Source: Chryseobacterium gleum
GTDB taxonomy: Bacteria > Bacteroidota > Bacteroidia > Flavobacteriales_D > Crocinitomicaceae
Direction of reading: 5' to 3'
Assembly: GCA_945877005.1 (NCBI GenBank)
Contig: CAMCQL010000004.1
Span: forward strand, 1 to 24,667
DNA: 24,667 nucleotides
The notes beneath the pieces are model-generated. The model had not been told where the DNA came from. It worked only from the letters and a program-made list of their open reading frames with translations, and made no database searches. A program made the translations under genes and the position numbers. This document shows positions 7,247-14,681 of the stretch, piece by piece (position 1 is the first letter of the stretch; every line of letters starts with the position of its first letter).

Positions 7247-9091
7247 ATGTGTGGAATTGTTGCTTACATAGGGAGAAAAGATGCTTTTCCCATTTTGATT
7301 AAAGGTTTATCTCGTTTAGAATACAGAGGTTACGACAGTGCTGGAATTGCTTTGATGGAAACAAATCATATTAATTTGTTTAAAAAACAAGGTAAAGTAG
7401 CAGATTTAGTTGAGTATACTAAAAGCGAAAACATCAGTGGTTCAATAGGTATTGGCCATACAAGATGGGCAACTCATGGTGAACCTAATGATACAAATGC
7501 CCATCCACATTTTTCAATGGACAAGCGAATCGCATTAATTCATAATGGAATTATTGAAAATTACGATACTATTCGTAAAGAATTAATTGCTAGAGGGTAC
7601 GAGTTTAAATCTCAAACGGATACTGAAGCGTTGGTACATTTAATTGATGACATTCAAAAAAGAGAAGGTATTTCATTATATGAAGCTGTTTGTCAAGCAT
7701 TAAAAAGTGTTGTAGGTGCGTATGCAATTGTTGTAATTTCAGAGGATAATCCAGATCAATTGATCGCAGCAAGAAAAAGCAGTCCATTGGTTGTTGGTAT
7801 TGGGGAGAATAACGAATTTTATTTAGCGTCAGACGCTACTCCAATTATTGAGTATACCAATCAAGTTGTTTATTTAAATGATGAAGAGATTGCAGTTTTA
7901 GACCGAAATGAAGGTTTAAAAATAACAAACATTGCACAGCAACAGAAAACCCCTTACATACAAGAGCTTGAACTTCAGATAGAGGCATTAGAGAAAGGGG
8001 GGTACGAGCATTTTATGTTAAAAGAGATATTTGAGCAGCCACGTTCAATTCATGATTGTTTTAGAGGTCGATTGAATGCAACTCAAGGGTTTGTTCAGCT
8101 AGGTGGAATAAAAGATTATGAAAAGCGTATTTTAAATGCCAAAAGAATCATTTTTGTAGCTTGCGGGACATCTTGGCACGCATGTCAGGTTGGAGAGTAT
8201 TTAATTGAAGGGTTGGCAAGAATCAATGTTGAAGTTGAGTATGCAAGTGAATTTAGATATAGGAATCCTATACTTAATGAGAGGGATGTTGTTATTGCTG
8301 TATCACAATCTGGTGAAACTGCAGATACAATTGCTGCATTAGAATTAGCTAAATCAAGAGGAGCGTTAACTATTGGAATATGTAATGTAGTAGGTTCTAC
8401 CATTTCTAGAATCACTGATGCTGGTTCTTACACCCATGCTGGTCCAGAAATAGGAGTTGCTTCAACTAAGGCGTTTACAGCTCAAGTAACAGTTTTAACA
8501 CTGCTTGCTATTCGTTTGGCTTACAAAAACGATACTTTGGCTACATCTCGATACAGAAGTTTAATCAGCGAGTTGGAAGCTTTGCCAGAAAAAGTAAAAA
8601 GAGTTCTTGAACAAAATGATTTAATAAAAGAAATTGCTGCTCATTATAAAGATGCTACCAATGCATTGTATTTAGGAAGAGGTTCTTCTTTTCCCGTTGC
8701 GTTGGAAGGTGCTTTAAAGTTAAAAGAGATTTCATATATTCACGCAGAAGGCTATCCTGCTGCTGAAATGAAACATGGTCCAATAGCTCTTATTGACGAA
8801 GAAATGCCCGTTTTTGTGATTGCAACAAAAGGTACTTCGTATGAAAAAGTCGTAAGTAATATTCAAGAGGTAAAAGCGCGTAAAGGAAAAATCATCGCAA
8901 TTGTAACTGAAGGTGATGTGCAAGTAAAAGGAATGGCTGATCATTCGATCGAAATCCCTGATACAGATGAAAATTTAGTTCCATTAATTGCGACGATTCC
9001 ATTACAATTGCTATCTTATCACATAGCTGTAATGAGAGGTTGCAACGTAGATCAACCAAGAAATCTCGCGAAATCGGTTACCGTAGAATAA
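7247..9091 (+). CDS. glmS: Glutamine--fructose-6-phosphate aminotransferase (isomerising)
   Basis: GlmS makes glucosamine 6-phosphate from fructose 6-phosphate and glutamine, the entry to peptidoglycan and LPS amino sugars. The N-terminal nucleophile Cys2 is present in MCGIVAYIG, followed by EYRGYDSAGIAL near residue 25-36 and GHTRWATHGEP at about 73-83 of the glutaminase domain. Two SIS domains follow (about 285-420, with the CGTSWHA and SQSGETADT motifs; and about 460-600). The C-terminus DQPRNLAKSVTVE is the conserved sugar-site tail. Length (614) is standard. No glmS ribozyme is seen or expected, since only 3 bp separate it from the upstream gene. A strong palindromic terminator follows. 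Confidence 0.98.
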   Translation: MCGIVAYIGRKDAFPILIKGLSRLEYRGYDSAGIALMETNHINLFKKQGKVADLVEYTKSENISGSIGIGHTRWATHGEPNDTNAHPHFSMDKRIALIHNGIIENYDTIRKELIARGYEFKSQTDTEALVHLIDDIQKREGISLYEAVCQALKSVVGAYAIVVISEDNPDQLIAARKSSPLVVGIGENNEFYLASDATPIIEYTNQVVYLNDEEIAVLDRNEGLKITNIAQQQKTPYIQELELQIEALEKGGYEHFMLKEIFEQPRSIHDCFRGRLNATQGFVQLGGIKDYEKRILNAKRIIFVACGTSWHACQVGEYLIEGLARINVEVEYASEFRYRNPILNERDVVIAVSQSGETADTIAALELAKSRGALTIGICNVVGSTISRITDAGSYTHAGPEIGVASTKAFTAQVTVLTLLAIRLAYKNDTLATSRYRSLISELEALPEKVKRVLEQNDLIKEIAAHYKDATNALYLGRGSSFPVALEGALKLKEISYIHAEGYPAAEMKHGPIALIDEEMPVFVIATKGTSYEKVVSNIQEVKARKGKIIAIVTEGDVQVKGMADHSIEIPDTDENLVPLIATIPLQLLSYHIAVMRGCNVDQPRNLAKSVTVE

Positions 9092-9098
9092 TAGAAAA

Positions 9099-9146
9099 AA
9101 CTAGAAATAAAAAAACCGACTTAAGTCGGTTTTTTTATTTCTAGTT
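9099..9146. terminator. Bidirectional terminator: 48-bp perfect palindrome between glmS and phaC
   Basis: The 48 bases are an uninterrupted perfect inverted repeat (24 + 24), centred between 9122 and 9123. The core CCGACTTAAGTCGG is flanked by seven A on the left and seven T on the right, then by CTAGAAAT / ATTTCTAG outer arms. Read from either strand it gives a GC-containing hairpin followed by a U-run. It lies 7 bp after the glmS stop and 6 bp before the phaC stop, so it can serve both convergent genes. Confidence 0.92.
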
Positions 9147-9152
9147 AAATAG

Positions 9153-10208
9153 TTAATCTCTTTCTTTGAGCCATTTAGATACTGCGGGTGATAATTCTTT
9201 TTGTGATTTACCACCTACAAAAACACCAATGTGCCCACCTTCGAATTTGTAGATCGTTTTGTCTTTAGATCCTACATGGTCGTTCAATGGAATGGTTGCA
9301 CTCGGTGGAACAAGGTGATCATGCGTTGCGTAGATATTTAACAACGGCATGGTTAGATTTTTTAAATCTACTTTATGATCACCAACAACAAGTTCTCCTT
9401 TAATTAATTTATTGTGCTGGTATAAATCCTCCATGAATTGTAAGAAACAAGCTCCAGCTTGGTCAGGGCTTTCATTGATCCAACGTTCCATTCTCAAATA
9501 ATTTAAGAGCTTTGTCTTGTCTTCTAAAGAACTCATTAAACCATTAGATTTATGAATTTTCATCATTGGTTTCAACATTTCAAAACCTTCGTTTAAAAAA
9601 GAACCTGGAACTAAACCATTGTACCCATCTACAATAGCTTTAAAGTTCATGTCCTTACTCCATTTAAAAAGTAATCCATCATTCACTGAAAAGTCAATAG
9701 GTGTTACATGGGTAACTAGATTTTTAATTTTTTCAGGATGTAATGCAGAGTAAATCACACTAAAAGTACCTCCTTGACAAATAGATAAAATATTGATTTT
9801 GTCTATTTTGTTTTCATTTCTAATGTAATCAACACAATGGTCAATATATCCATTGATATAATCGTCCATTGTTAAAAATTTATCTATTTTAGTTGGATAA
9901 CCCCAATCGATTAGATAAACATCGTGTCCGGCTTCCAATAGATTCTTGATGTAACTTCTATCAGGTTGTAAATCAAGCATCTGATAGGTATTTACCAAAG
10001 CGTATACAATCAGGATTGGTGTTTTAGCAACAGCTTTATTTTCTCTATTATAACGGAATAATTTGAGTTTGTCTTCTGAGTAAACTAAAGTTTTTGGAGT
10101 AGAAGCGATATCTACTTCTACAATTTCTGAAAGTGCTTCGTAACCCTTAATTAATTTACTGGTTTTTTCAGAAAGTTCGTTGAGAAGGTTGACGTGATTG
10201 AGTTGCAT
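9153..10208 (-). CDS. phaC: Class III polyhydroxyalkanoate synthase subunit PhaC
   Basis: PhaC polymerises (R)-3-hydroxyacyl-CoA, usually 3-hydroxybutyryl-CoA, at the surface of PHA granules. At 351 residues it has the short class III length, which requires a PhaE partner, and phaE is the gene immediately upstream. The nucleophile box is SICQGG at residues 142-147 with Cys144. Asp297 (in YATHDHLVPP) and His326 (in FEGGHIGVF) complete the triad. The spacings between the three (153 and 29) equal those I recall for the Allochromatium vinosum enzyme (C149, D302, H331). DWGYP at 101-105 is also typical. The first position of the box is Ser rather than the usual Gly (GxCxGG). It ends against the shared palindromic terminator. 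Confidence 0.95.
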   Translation of the reverse strand: MQLNHVNLLNELSEKTSKLIKGYEALSEIVEVDIASTPKTLVYSEDKLKLFRYNRENKAVAKTPILIVYALVNTYQMLDLQPDRSYIKNLLEAGHDVYLIDWGYPTKIDKFLTMDDYINGYIDHCVDYIRNENKIDKINILSICQGGTFSVIYSALHPEKIKNLVTHVTPIDFSVNDGLLFKWSKDMNFKAIVDGYNGLVPGSFLNEGFEMLKPMMKIHKSNGLMSSLEDKTKLLNYLRMERWINESPDQAGACFLQFMEDLYQHNKLIKGELVVGDHKVDLKNLTMPLLNIYATHDHLVPPSATIPLNDHVGSKDKTIYKFEGGHIGVFVGGKSQKELSPAVSKWLKERD

Positions 10209-10218
10209 AGGTATGAAT

Positions 10219-10253
10219 TAATTAAAAAAAAAGGGGAATTTACATCCCCCTTT
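10219..10253 (-). terminator. Terminator-like hairpin between phaE and phaC
   Basis: Read on the minus strand, AAAGGGG (10253-10247) pairs with CCCCTTT (10236-10230), extended inward by a G-U and an A-U pair and closed by a short loop. The 3' arm runs into a tract of nine T, then TAATT. This is the layout of an intrinsic terminator 24 bp beyond the phaE stop and just before the phaC start at 10208. It may act as an attenuator, setting more PhaE than PhaC. The plus strand lacks an equivalent U-run, so the signal is directional. Confidence 0.75.
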
Positions 10254-10276
10254 ATTATGTTAATAATGTAATACAA

Positions 10277-11632
10277 TTAAACTGTAGCTACTTTTCTAGT
10301 TGTTTTAGGAGCTGTTGTGTCAGTTGTAGTTGTTGTTAATTTGCTTTCCAACGTTTTAACAGTTTTCTTTAAATCATGAATTGTTTTGTATAAATCTTCT
10401 AATTCAGATTTAACTACTACAGGGTAGTGCTCTAATTTATTTTCGAATTGTTTTTCTAAATTTGTTTTGATTTCCATTGAAAGCGTAGTTAATTCAGCTT
10501 TTAATTTAGAAAATTCATCTGTATTAAATAATTCAGTATACACAGTTTCGTTAATGTTTACCCATTCGTTAAACATTGGTTGAAAAGAAGTTGTGTAAGT
10601 AGTATCATTTGATTTTTCAGTGAAATAATTCAAAGTATTTTGAGCTACTTTTTGTCCAGTTGTGTACAATAAATATTGCATTTGAGCAAGTTTAGTGCTG
10701 AACAATGTAGTTTTGTCCAAAATCGTAACTGTCAACTCTAAATTTTCTTTCTCTTTTGTGTTAGTAACTAATTTCATTACAGGAGCAAAAAACTCAGTGT
10801 AAGAATTGTTAACATTTTTGAAAGTTTCAGAAAACTTAGCCCAATCACCAGAAATTAATGAAGGGTATTTTTCAGTTAAAGTAGACCAGTAATTTTTAAA
10901 ATCAGAGTTTGTTGTATGAAACGAGTTTAAAAATTCTTGAACCATTTTCGTATTATTTTCCAATAATGAATTTAAATTATTTGTTGGGAAATAACTTGAA
11001 AATAATTCTTCTGTAACATTTTTATAGTTCGTTGGATTAAAAATATTTTTCCAAGAATCTACAGAAAAGTTATTGTTTTGAAATGATGTGAAAAATGGTT
11101 GGTAAAACTCTTGTAATTTTGTATACAAAGTGTTAGTTGTATATGCATTTGTGAATAAATCTTTTGTCCAAGTGTTTGGCATCGTTTTATTCAATGTTTC
11201 GAAAGTTGAATTTAAAGTTTTAGTCCAAGATTCAAACAATGTATTCCAATTTGAATTTAACGTTGTATAATTCTCAGTAGTATCAGTAGTTGATTTACCG
11301 AAGCTATTTAATGAATTGTACATATTCAAATTAAATTCAGTTGCTTTTTTAATTGCATCTAATTGTGAGTTGTAGATGTTTTTGTAAAAATCTTCTACAT
11401 TGTGAACAGAAGTTGTATAAGTGTTTTCTGTTTCTTTGTTAGCTGTAGTAGTTACATTGTTTAATAAAGCTACTTGAGTGTCCCACCAGTTTTTGTATAA
11501 ATCAGTAGTTTGTTCAAATGTTTTACCTGTTTTAAATGCATCTTGAAATTTTGCAGCAGTTTCAACAAAAGAGTTTAATGCTTTTGTATGAGTTTCAACA
11601 ACGTTTTCAAATAATTCTTTAGGATTAGTCAT
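10277..11632 (-). CDS. phaE: PHA synthase subunit PhaE-like protein with phasin-like N-terminal region
   Basis: PhaE is the non-catalytic partner of class III PhaC and stimulates polymerisation at the granule. Recognition rests on the C-terminal part: EWVNINETVYTELFNTDEF at about residues 356-374, then a helical stretch, and LEDLYKTIHDLKKTVKTLE at 411-429, the conserved PhaE coiled-coil end. Residues 1-110 (KELFENVVETHTKALNSFVE, repeated aromatic/Asn helices) resemble phasin-like amphipathic helices. At 451 residues it is longer than the A. vinosum protein (about 357). Composition is strikingly rich in Thr and Asn, and the tail (432-451) is Thr-rich with terminal Lys/Arg. It is followed by a hairpin and phaC on the same strand. 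A pure phasin is the alternative, but the C-terminus favours PhaE. Confidence 0.85.
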   Translation of the reverse strand: MTNPKELFENVVETHTKALNSFVETAAKFQDAFKTGKTFEQTTDLYKNWWDTQVALLNNVTTTANKETENTYTTSVHNVEDFYKNIYNSQLDAIKKATEFNLNMYNSLNSFGKSTTDTTENYTTLNSNWNTLFESWTKTLNSTFETLNKTMPNTWTKDLFTNAYTTNTLYTKLQEFYQPFFTSFQNNNFSVDSWKNIFNPTNYKNVTEELFSSYFPTNNLNSLLENNTKMVQEFLNSFHTTNSDFKNYWSTLTEKYPSLISGDWAKFSETFKNVNNSYTEFFAPVMKLVTNTKEKENLELTVTILDKTTLFSTKLAQMQYLLYTTGQKVAQNTLNYFTEKSNDTTYTTSFQPMFNEWVNINETVYTELFNTDEFSKLKAELTTLSMEIKTNLEKQFENKLEHYPVVVKSELEDLYKTIHDLKKTVKTLESKLTTTTTDTTAPKTTRKVATV

Positions 11633-11656
11633 AGTCTATTTAATTTTTAATTTATG

Positions 11657-11687
11657 CAAATTTCAACTTTTATATTCTATTAAACAA
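11657..11687 (-). promoter_or_regulatory. Candidate promoter of phaE (TTG-N20-GAAATTTG)
   Basis: In the 158-bp gap between phaB and phaE the minus strand carries TTG (11687-11685), 20 bp, then GAAATTTG (11664-11657). Spacing fits the Bacteroidota pattern TTG-N17-23-TAnnTTTG, with one mismatch in the -7 box (G for T). The phaE start is 25 bp downstream. Nothing else is recognisable in this gap apart from A/T-rich sequence. Confidence 0.4.
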
Positions 11688-11790
11688 AAATTTTTCATTA
11701 AAAAACAATAAATTTTTAAGCATTTAGATGTTTAATTGTTAATAACTTATTGTTAATTTGATTATTTATCATTTATTGGATAGAGGCAAA

Positions 11791-12537
11791 TTATTGCATG
11801 TAAAGTCCACCATTGATATTTAGGCATTGTCCTGTCATATAGGATGCTTCTACTAAAAACTTAACGCCTTTTGAAATATCGTTTGTTGCTCCTAGACGTT
11901 TAACTGGTATTTTATCAGTTATTGAATTTAAGACCTCTTGTGGCATGGCTTTTACCATTTCTGTTTCAATGAAGCCTGGACAAATACAATTCACGGTAAT
12001 CCCATATTTTGCAGTTTCTAAAGCAAGAGATTTACTAAAACCAATCAAACCTGCTTTTGCAGCAGCATAGTTTGTTTGACCGAAACCTCCAGATAATCCA
12101 ATCACTGAACTGATATTTATGATTCGGCCGTGTGTTTGTGCGATCATTTCTGGAATAACTGATTGACAAAGATGAAAAGCACTGCTTAAGTTTGTGTTTA
12201 TAACTTCGTTCCATTCGAGAGCAGACATTTTCCTGAATGATTTGTCACGAGTTATACCGGCATTATTTACTAAAATATCTATGACGCCATAATTTTCCTT
12301 GATAAATTGGCAAATAGAAGCACATTCTTCAGAATTAGCGATATTTCCTTGTACAATATGAGCTTCGCCTCCATTTTCTTTAATTTTAGCTGCGATTTTA
12401 TCAGCTTCTTCTTTACTATGGTTGTAGTTTATGATAACAATATGATTTGCAGCGCCTAATTCTAATGCAATTGCAGCACCTATTCCTCTAGAACCTCCAG
12501 TTACAAGGGCGATTTGTTTGTTTGAGTTTGTATCCAT
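11791..12537 (-). CDS. phaB: Acetoacetyl-CoA reductase (PhaB-type short-chain dehydrogenase)
   Basis: This 248-residue classical SDR probably reduces acetoacetyl-CoA to (R)-3-hydroxybutyryl-CoA, the PhaC monomer. The cofactor motif TGGSRGIG is at residues 13-20, NNAG at 91-94, and the catalytic set is N116, S144, Y157, K161. Features favouring PhaB over housekeeping FabG are ITRDKSFRKM at 95-104, FGQTNYAAAKAG at 152-163 and the NGGLYM C-terminus, together with its place upstream of phaE-phaC. FabG (3-oxoacyl-ACP reductase) is the close alternative, and bifunctional use is possible. It is divergent from phaJ across a 134-bp region with repeat elements. The start was taken at the ATG at 12537. 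Confidence 0.85.
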   Translation of the reverse strand: MDTNSNKQIALVTGGSRGIGAAIALELGAANHIVIINYNHSKEEADKIAAKIKENGGEAHIVQGNIANSEECASICQFIKENYGVIDILVNNAGITRDKSFRKMSALEWNEVINTNLSSAFHLCQSVIPEMIAQTHGRIINISSVIGLSGGFGQTNYAAAKAGLIGFSKSLALETAKYGITVNCICPGFIETEMVKAMPQEVLNSITDKIPVKRLGATNDISKGVKFLVEASYMTGQCLNINGGLYMQ

Positions 12538-12564
12538 AATGCAAAGTTTAATTTGTTAGTACTG

Positions 12565-12592
12565 TAATTTGAAATCTTTCGACTTCAAATTA
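12565..12592. promoter_or_regulatory. Perfect inverted repeat TAATTTGAA-N10-TTCAAATTA, candidate operator
   Basis: In the divergent phaB/phaJ region TAATTTGAA (12565-12573) is matched by its exact reverse complement TTCAAATTA (12584-12592) with a 10-bp spacer. Half-site centres lie 19 bp apart, suitable for a dimeric DNA-binding protein. The arms include TAATTTG, similar to a -7 box. It starts 28 bp upstream of the phaB ATG. No regulator gene is nearby. Confidence 0.45.
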
Positions 12593-12597
12593 ACTAT

Positions 12598-12628
12598 TTT
12601 AGCTGAAATAATACTTATATTTAGCTGA
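12598..12628. repeat. Pair of direct repeats TTTAGCTGA in the phaB/phaJ intergenic region
   Basis: The 9-mer TTTAGCTGA occurs at 12598-12606 and again at 12620-12628. Start-to-start spacing is 22 bp, close to two helical turns, so both copies face the same side of the DNA. They lie right after the inverted repeat and 44 bp or more upstream of the phaJ ATG. A near -7 box (TATATTTA) overlaps the second copy at 12616-12623. Confidence 0.45.
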
Positions 12629-12671
12629 TTATTTTAAATAATTATATCAACAAAAATAAAAATATTCTGTT

Positions 12672-13079
12672 ATGATAAAGATTGATAGTCAATTTGAGCA
12701 TCATTTTTCGTTCACACAAGAGGATGTTGTTGCGTTTGCTAAGGTCACTGGTGATAATAATCCTGTTCATCTCGATGAGAGTTATGCTGCAAACACTATG
12801 TTTAAAAGACCGATTATGCACGGTATGCTTGGCGCTACAGTATTTTCAAAAGTTTTTGGTACAATGTTTCCAGGTGAGGGGACTATTTATTTGAGTCAAT
12901 CGTTGTCTTTTTTAAAGCCTATGTATGTAAATGAAAGTTATAAAGCCTTGTTTTCGGTAAATGAGTTATTTCTTGAAAAAAACAGAGCATTATTTAGTAC
13001 TCGAATTTTTAATTCGGAGGATAAATTAGTAATGACAGGAGAAGCGTTAGTTATGAATGTTGAACAAATAAAAGAATGA
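12672..13079 (+). CDS. phaJ: (R)-specific enoyl-CoA hydratase (MaoC family)
   Basis: PhaJ hydrates trans-2-enoyl-CoA from beta-oxidation to (R)-3-hydroxyacyl-CoA, feeding PHA synthesis from fatty acids. The single hot-dog domain fills the 135 residues, the usual PhaJ size. The hydratase-2 signature TGDNNPVHLD is at 26-35 with catalytic-type Asp28 and His33 at the same spacing as D31/H36 of the Aeromonas caviae enzyme. It is followed by RPIMHGML at 46-53. It leads a plus-strand operon: the next gene starts within its stop (ATGA at 13076-13079). Divergence from phaB and the PHA context support the assignment over a general MaoC dehydratase. Confidence 0.9.
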   Translation: MIKIDSQFEHHFSFTQEDVVAFAKVTGDNNPVHLDESYAANTMFKRPIMHGMLGATVFSKVFGTMFPGEGTIYLSQSLSFLKPMYVNESYKALFSVNELFLEKNRALFSTRIFNSEDKLVMTGEALVMNVEQIKE

Positions 13080-13876
13080 TTTGTATAACAAAAGATCATA
13101 AAAATATATTTTTTGAAGTTTTAGGGAATCTTGAAGCTAATACGACAATTGTATTGTTAAATGGACTTTCTCAAACGACACAATCTTGGGGATTAGTGAC
13201 ACCTCGTTTATTGGATACTCGAATTATAGTGCTTGATTTTATTTTTCAAGGAAGATCTGATCATACGAGTGATGTTAGGACGTTTGACACCCACGCAAGC
13301 GATGTCTTGTGTGTGTTAGAATCCCTTCATTGTGATGATGCAATTTTGGTTGGTTTATCCTACGGGAGTCTTGTTGCACAACATTTTGCATACAATTATC
13401 CTGATAAATTAAGTAAAATGGTATTGCTGTCTACTTTTGCACACAAAACACCCTATTACGAATCAATTGAAACAGCTTGGTCACGCTCATTAGAAATTGG
13501 TGGATATTCTTTAATGTTTGATGTGATGATGCCATTTGTTTTGAGTGATAACTATTTTAGTCATCCATTGATTCCAATTGAAGTGATGAAAAATATGAGA
13601 CAAGAATTGATGGATGTTGGAGCGTTAAAAAAATTGATGCAAGCAACGGCTCAAAGAAAAGATTTCCGAAACGAATTACGTTCTGTTAAGACAGAAACAT
13701 TAGTTATACAGGGTGAAAAAGACGTTTTATTCCCTGTTTATTTAGCAGAAGAAGTTGTTAGCTCACTGCAAAATGGACGATTAATTGTCCTTAATGGGCT
13801 AGGGCACACCTTGAATCTAGAAGGAGTTGATATTGTTTGTAAAGAAATCAGAAGTTTTGCCGGTTTGTCTAATTGA
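13076..13876 (+). CDS. Alpha/beta hydrolase, putative PHA-cluster esterase
   Basis: This 266-residue single-domain alpha/beta hydrolase has the nucleophile elbow GLSYGS with Ser95, the acid Asp216 in IQGEKDVLFP and His244 in GLGHTLNLEG. LLNGLSQTTQSW near residues 27-38 provides the oxyanion region. A cap-like insert lies between about 123 and 200. It has no signal peptide, so it is cytoplasmic. The 4-bp overlap with phaJ and the following 3-hydroxybutyrate dehydrogenase gene suggest it acts on PHA, 3-hydroxybutyrate oligomers or a hydroxyacyl-CoA thioester. This is inference from context; I do not recognise a specific depolymerase motif, and the substrate cannot be read from sequence. Confidence 0.85.
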   Translation: MICITKDHKNIFFEVLGNLEANTTIVLLNGLSQTTQSWGLVTPRLLDTRIIVLDFIFQGRSDHTSDVRTFDTHASDVLCVLESLHCDDAILVGLSYGSLVAQHFAYNYPDKLSKMVLLSTFAHKTPYYESIETAWSRSLEIGGYSLMFDVMMPFVLSDNYFSHPLIPIEVMKNMRQELMDVGALKKLMQATAQRKDFRNELRSVKTETLVIQGEKDVLFPVYLAEEVVSSLQNGRLIVLNGLGHTLNLEGVDIVCKEIRSFAGLSN

Positions 13877-13904
13877 TATTTGTATAATTTAGAGATAAAA
13901 AAAT

Positions 13905-14672
13905 ATGAAAGTAGTACTTATTACAGGCAGTACAAGTGGAATTGGTCTTGGTATTGCACGTGAATTTGCAAAAATAGGTTATGCAATTGCATTTAATGGT
14001 TTGGAGGTGAATGGGAAAGAGATTGCAGAAGCAGTAGCTCAAGAATTTAACATTCAAACTAAATTTTACCCAGCTAACCTTCAATTTCCTGAACAAATTA
14101 CAGAAATGGTAAAGGAGGTAGAGGTTGATTTTGGTAAAATAGATGTGTTAGTTAACAATGCAGGAATCCAATTTGTATCTCCGATTGAAAGCTTTCCTCA
14201 AGAAAAATGGAATGCTATTATTCAGATTAATTTGAATTCAGTATTTCACACTTCTCAATCAGTTTGGAAAGGAATGAAAGAAAGAGGTTTTGGGAGAATT
14301 ATTAATATTGCTTCGGCACATGGTTTAGTAGCATCGGAATTCAAAGCGGCTTATGTTGCAGCGAAACATGGTGTTGTTGGATTAACTAAGGTGTTGGGTT
14401 TAGAAGGTGCAACTTGTGGGATAACTGTGAACGCAATCTGTCCTGGATACGTAAAAACGCCACTTGTTGAAAAACAAATTAAGGAGCAAGCTTTAGCACA
14501 CAATATATCAGAAGAAGAGGTTATTTCAAAGGTGATGTTATTAAAGCATGCAATTAAAGATTTTGTTTCTTTGGAAACATTGGGTTCTTTGGCTGTATAT
14601 TTAGCCTCTGAAAACGCAAATTTAATTACCGGTACAGCGATCCCAGTTGATGGGGGTTGGACGGCTCAATAA
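13905..14672 (+). CDS. bdhA: 3-hydroxybutyrate dehydrogenase
   Basis: This enzyme oxidises (R)-3-hydroxybutyrate to acetoacetate with NAD+, the step that returns depolymerised PHB to central metabolism. The 255 residues show the SDR cofactor motif TGSTSGIG at 7-14, NNAG near 85-88, and the segment IASAHGLVAS with FKAAYVAAKHG, which carries the catalytic Ser, Tyr and Lys. GITVNAICPGYVKTPLVEKQ and the ending DGGWTAQ are specific to the D-3-hydroxybutyrate dehydrogenase family. Length is standard (about 255-260). It lies 28 bp after the hydrolase gene and 9 bp before the patatin-like gene. Its presence makes a full PHB cycle plausible. Confidence 0.95.
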   Translation: MKVVLITGSTSGIGLGIAREFAKIGYAIAFNGLEVNGKEIAEAVAQEFNIQTKFYPANLQFPEQITEMVKEVEVDFGKIDVLVNNAGIQFVSPIESFPQEKWNAIIQINLNSVFHTSQSVWKGMKERGFGRIINIASAHGLVASEFKAAYVAAKHGVVGLTKVLGLEGATCGITVNAICPGYVKTPLVEKQIKEQALAHNISEEEVISKVMLLKHAIKDFVSLETLGSLAVYLASENANLITGTAIPVDGGWTAQ

Positions 14673-14681
14673 ATCGAAATT

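Noticed and set aside
7605..8944. Antisense frames of 60-76 codons within glmS
   Set aside because: They lie opposite a highly conserved gene, with no promoter-like signal or recognisable motif.
10277..11632. Internal sequence repeats or a surface adhesin, suggested by Thr/Asn richness
   Set aside because: No signal peptide, no regular repeat period, and the C-terminal PhaE pattern next to phaC explains the protein better.
12682..12894. Plus-strand 70-codon frame overlapping phaJ
   Set aside because: It lies entirely inside the phaJ frame, which has clear hydratase motifs.
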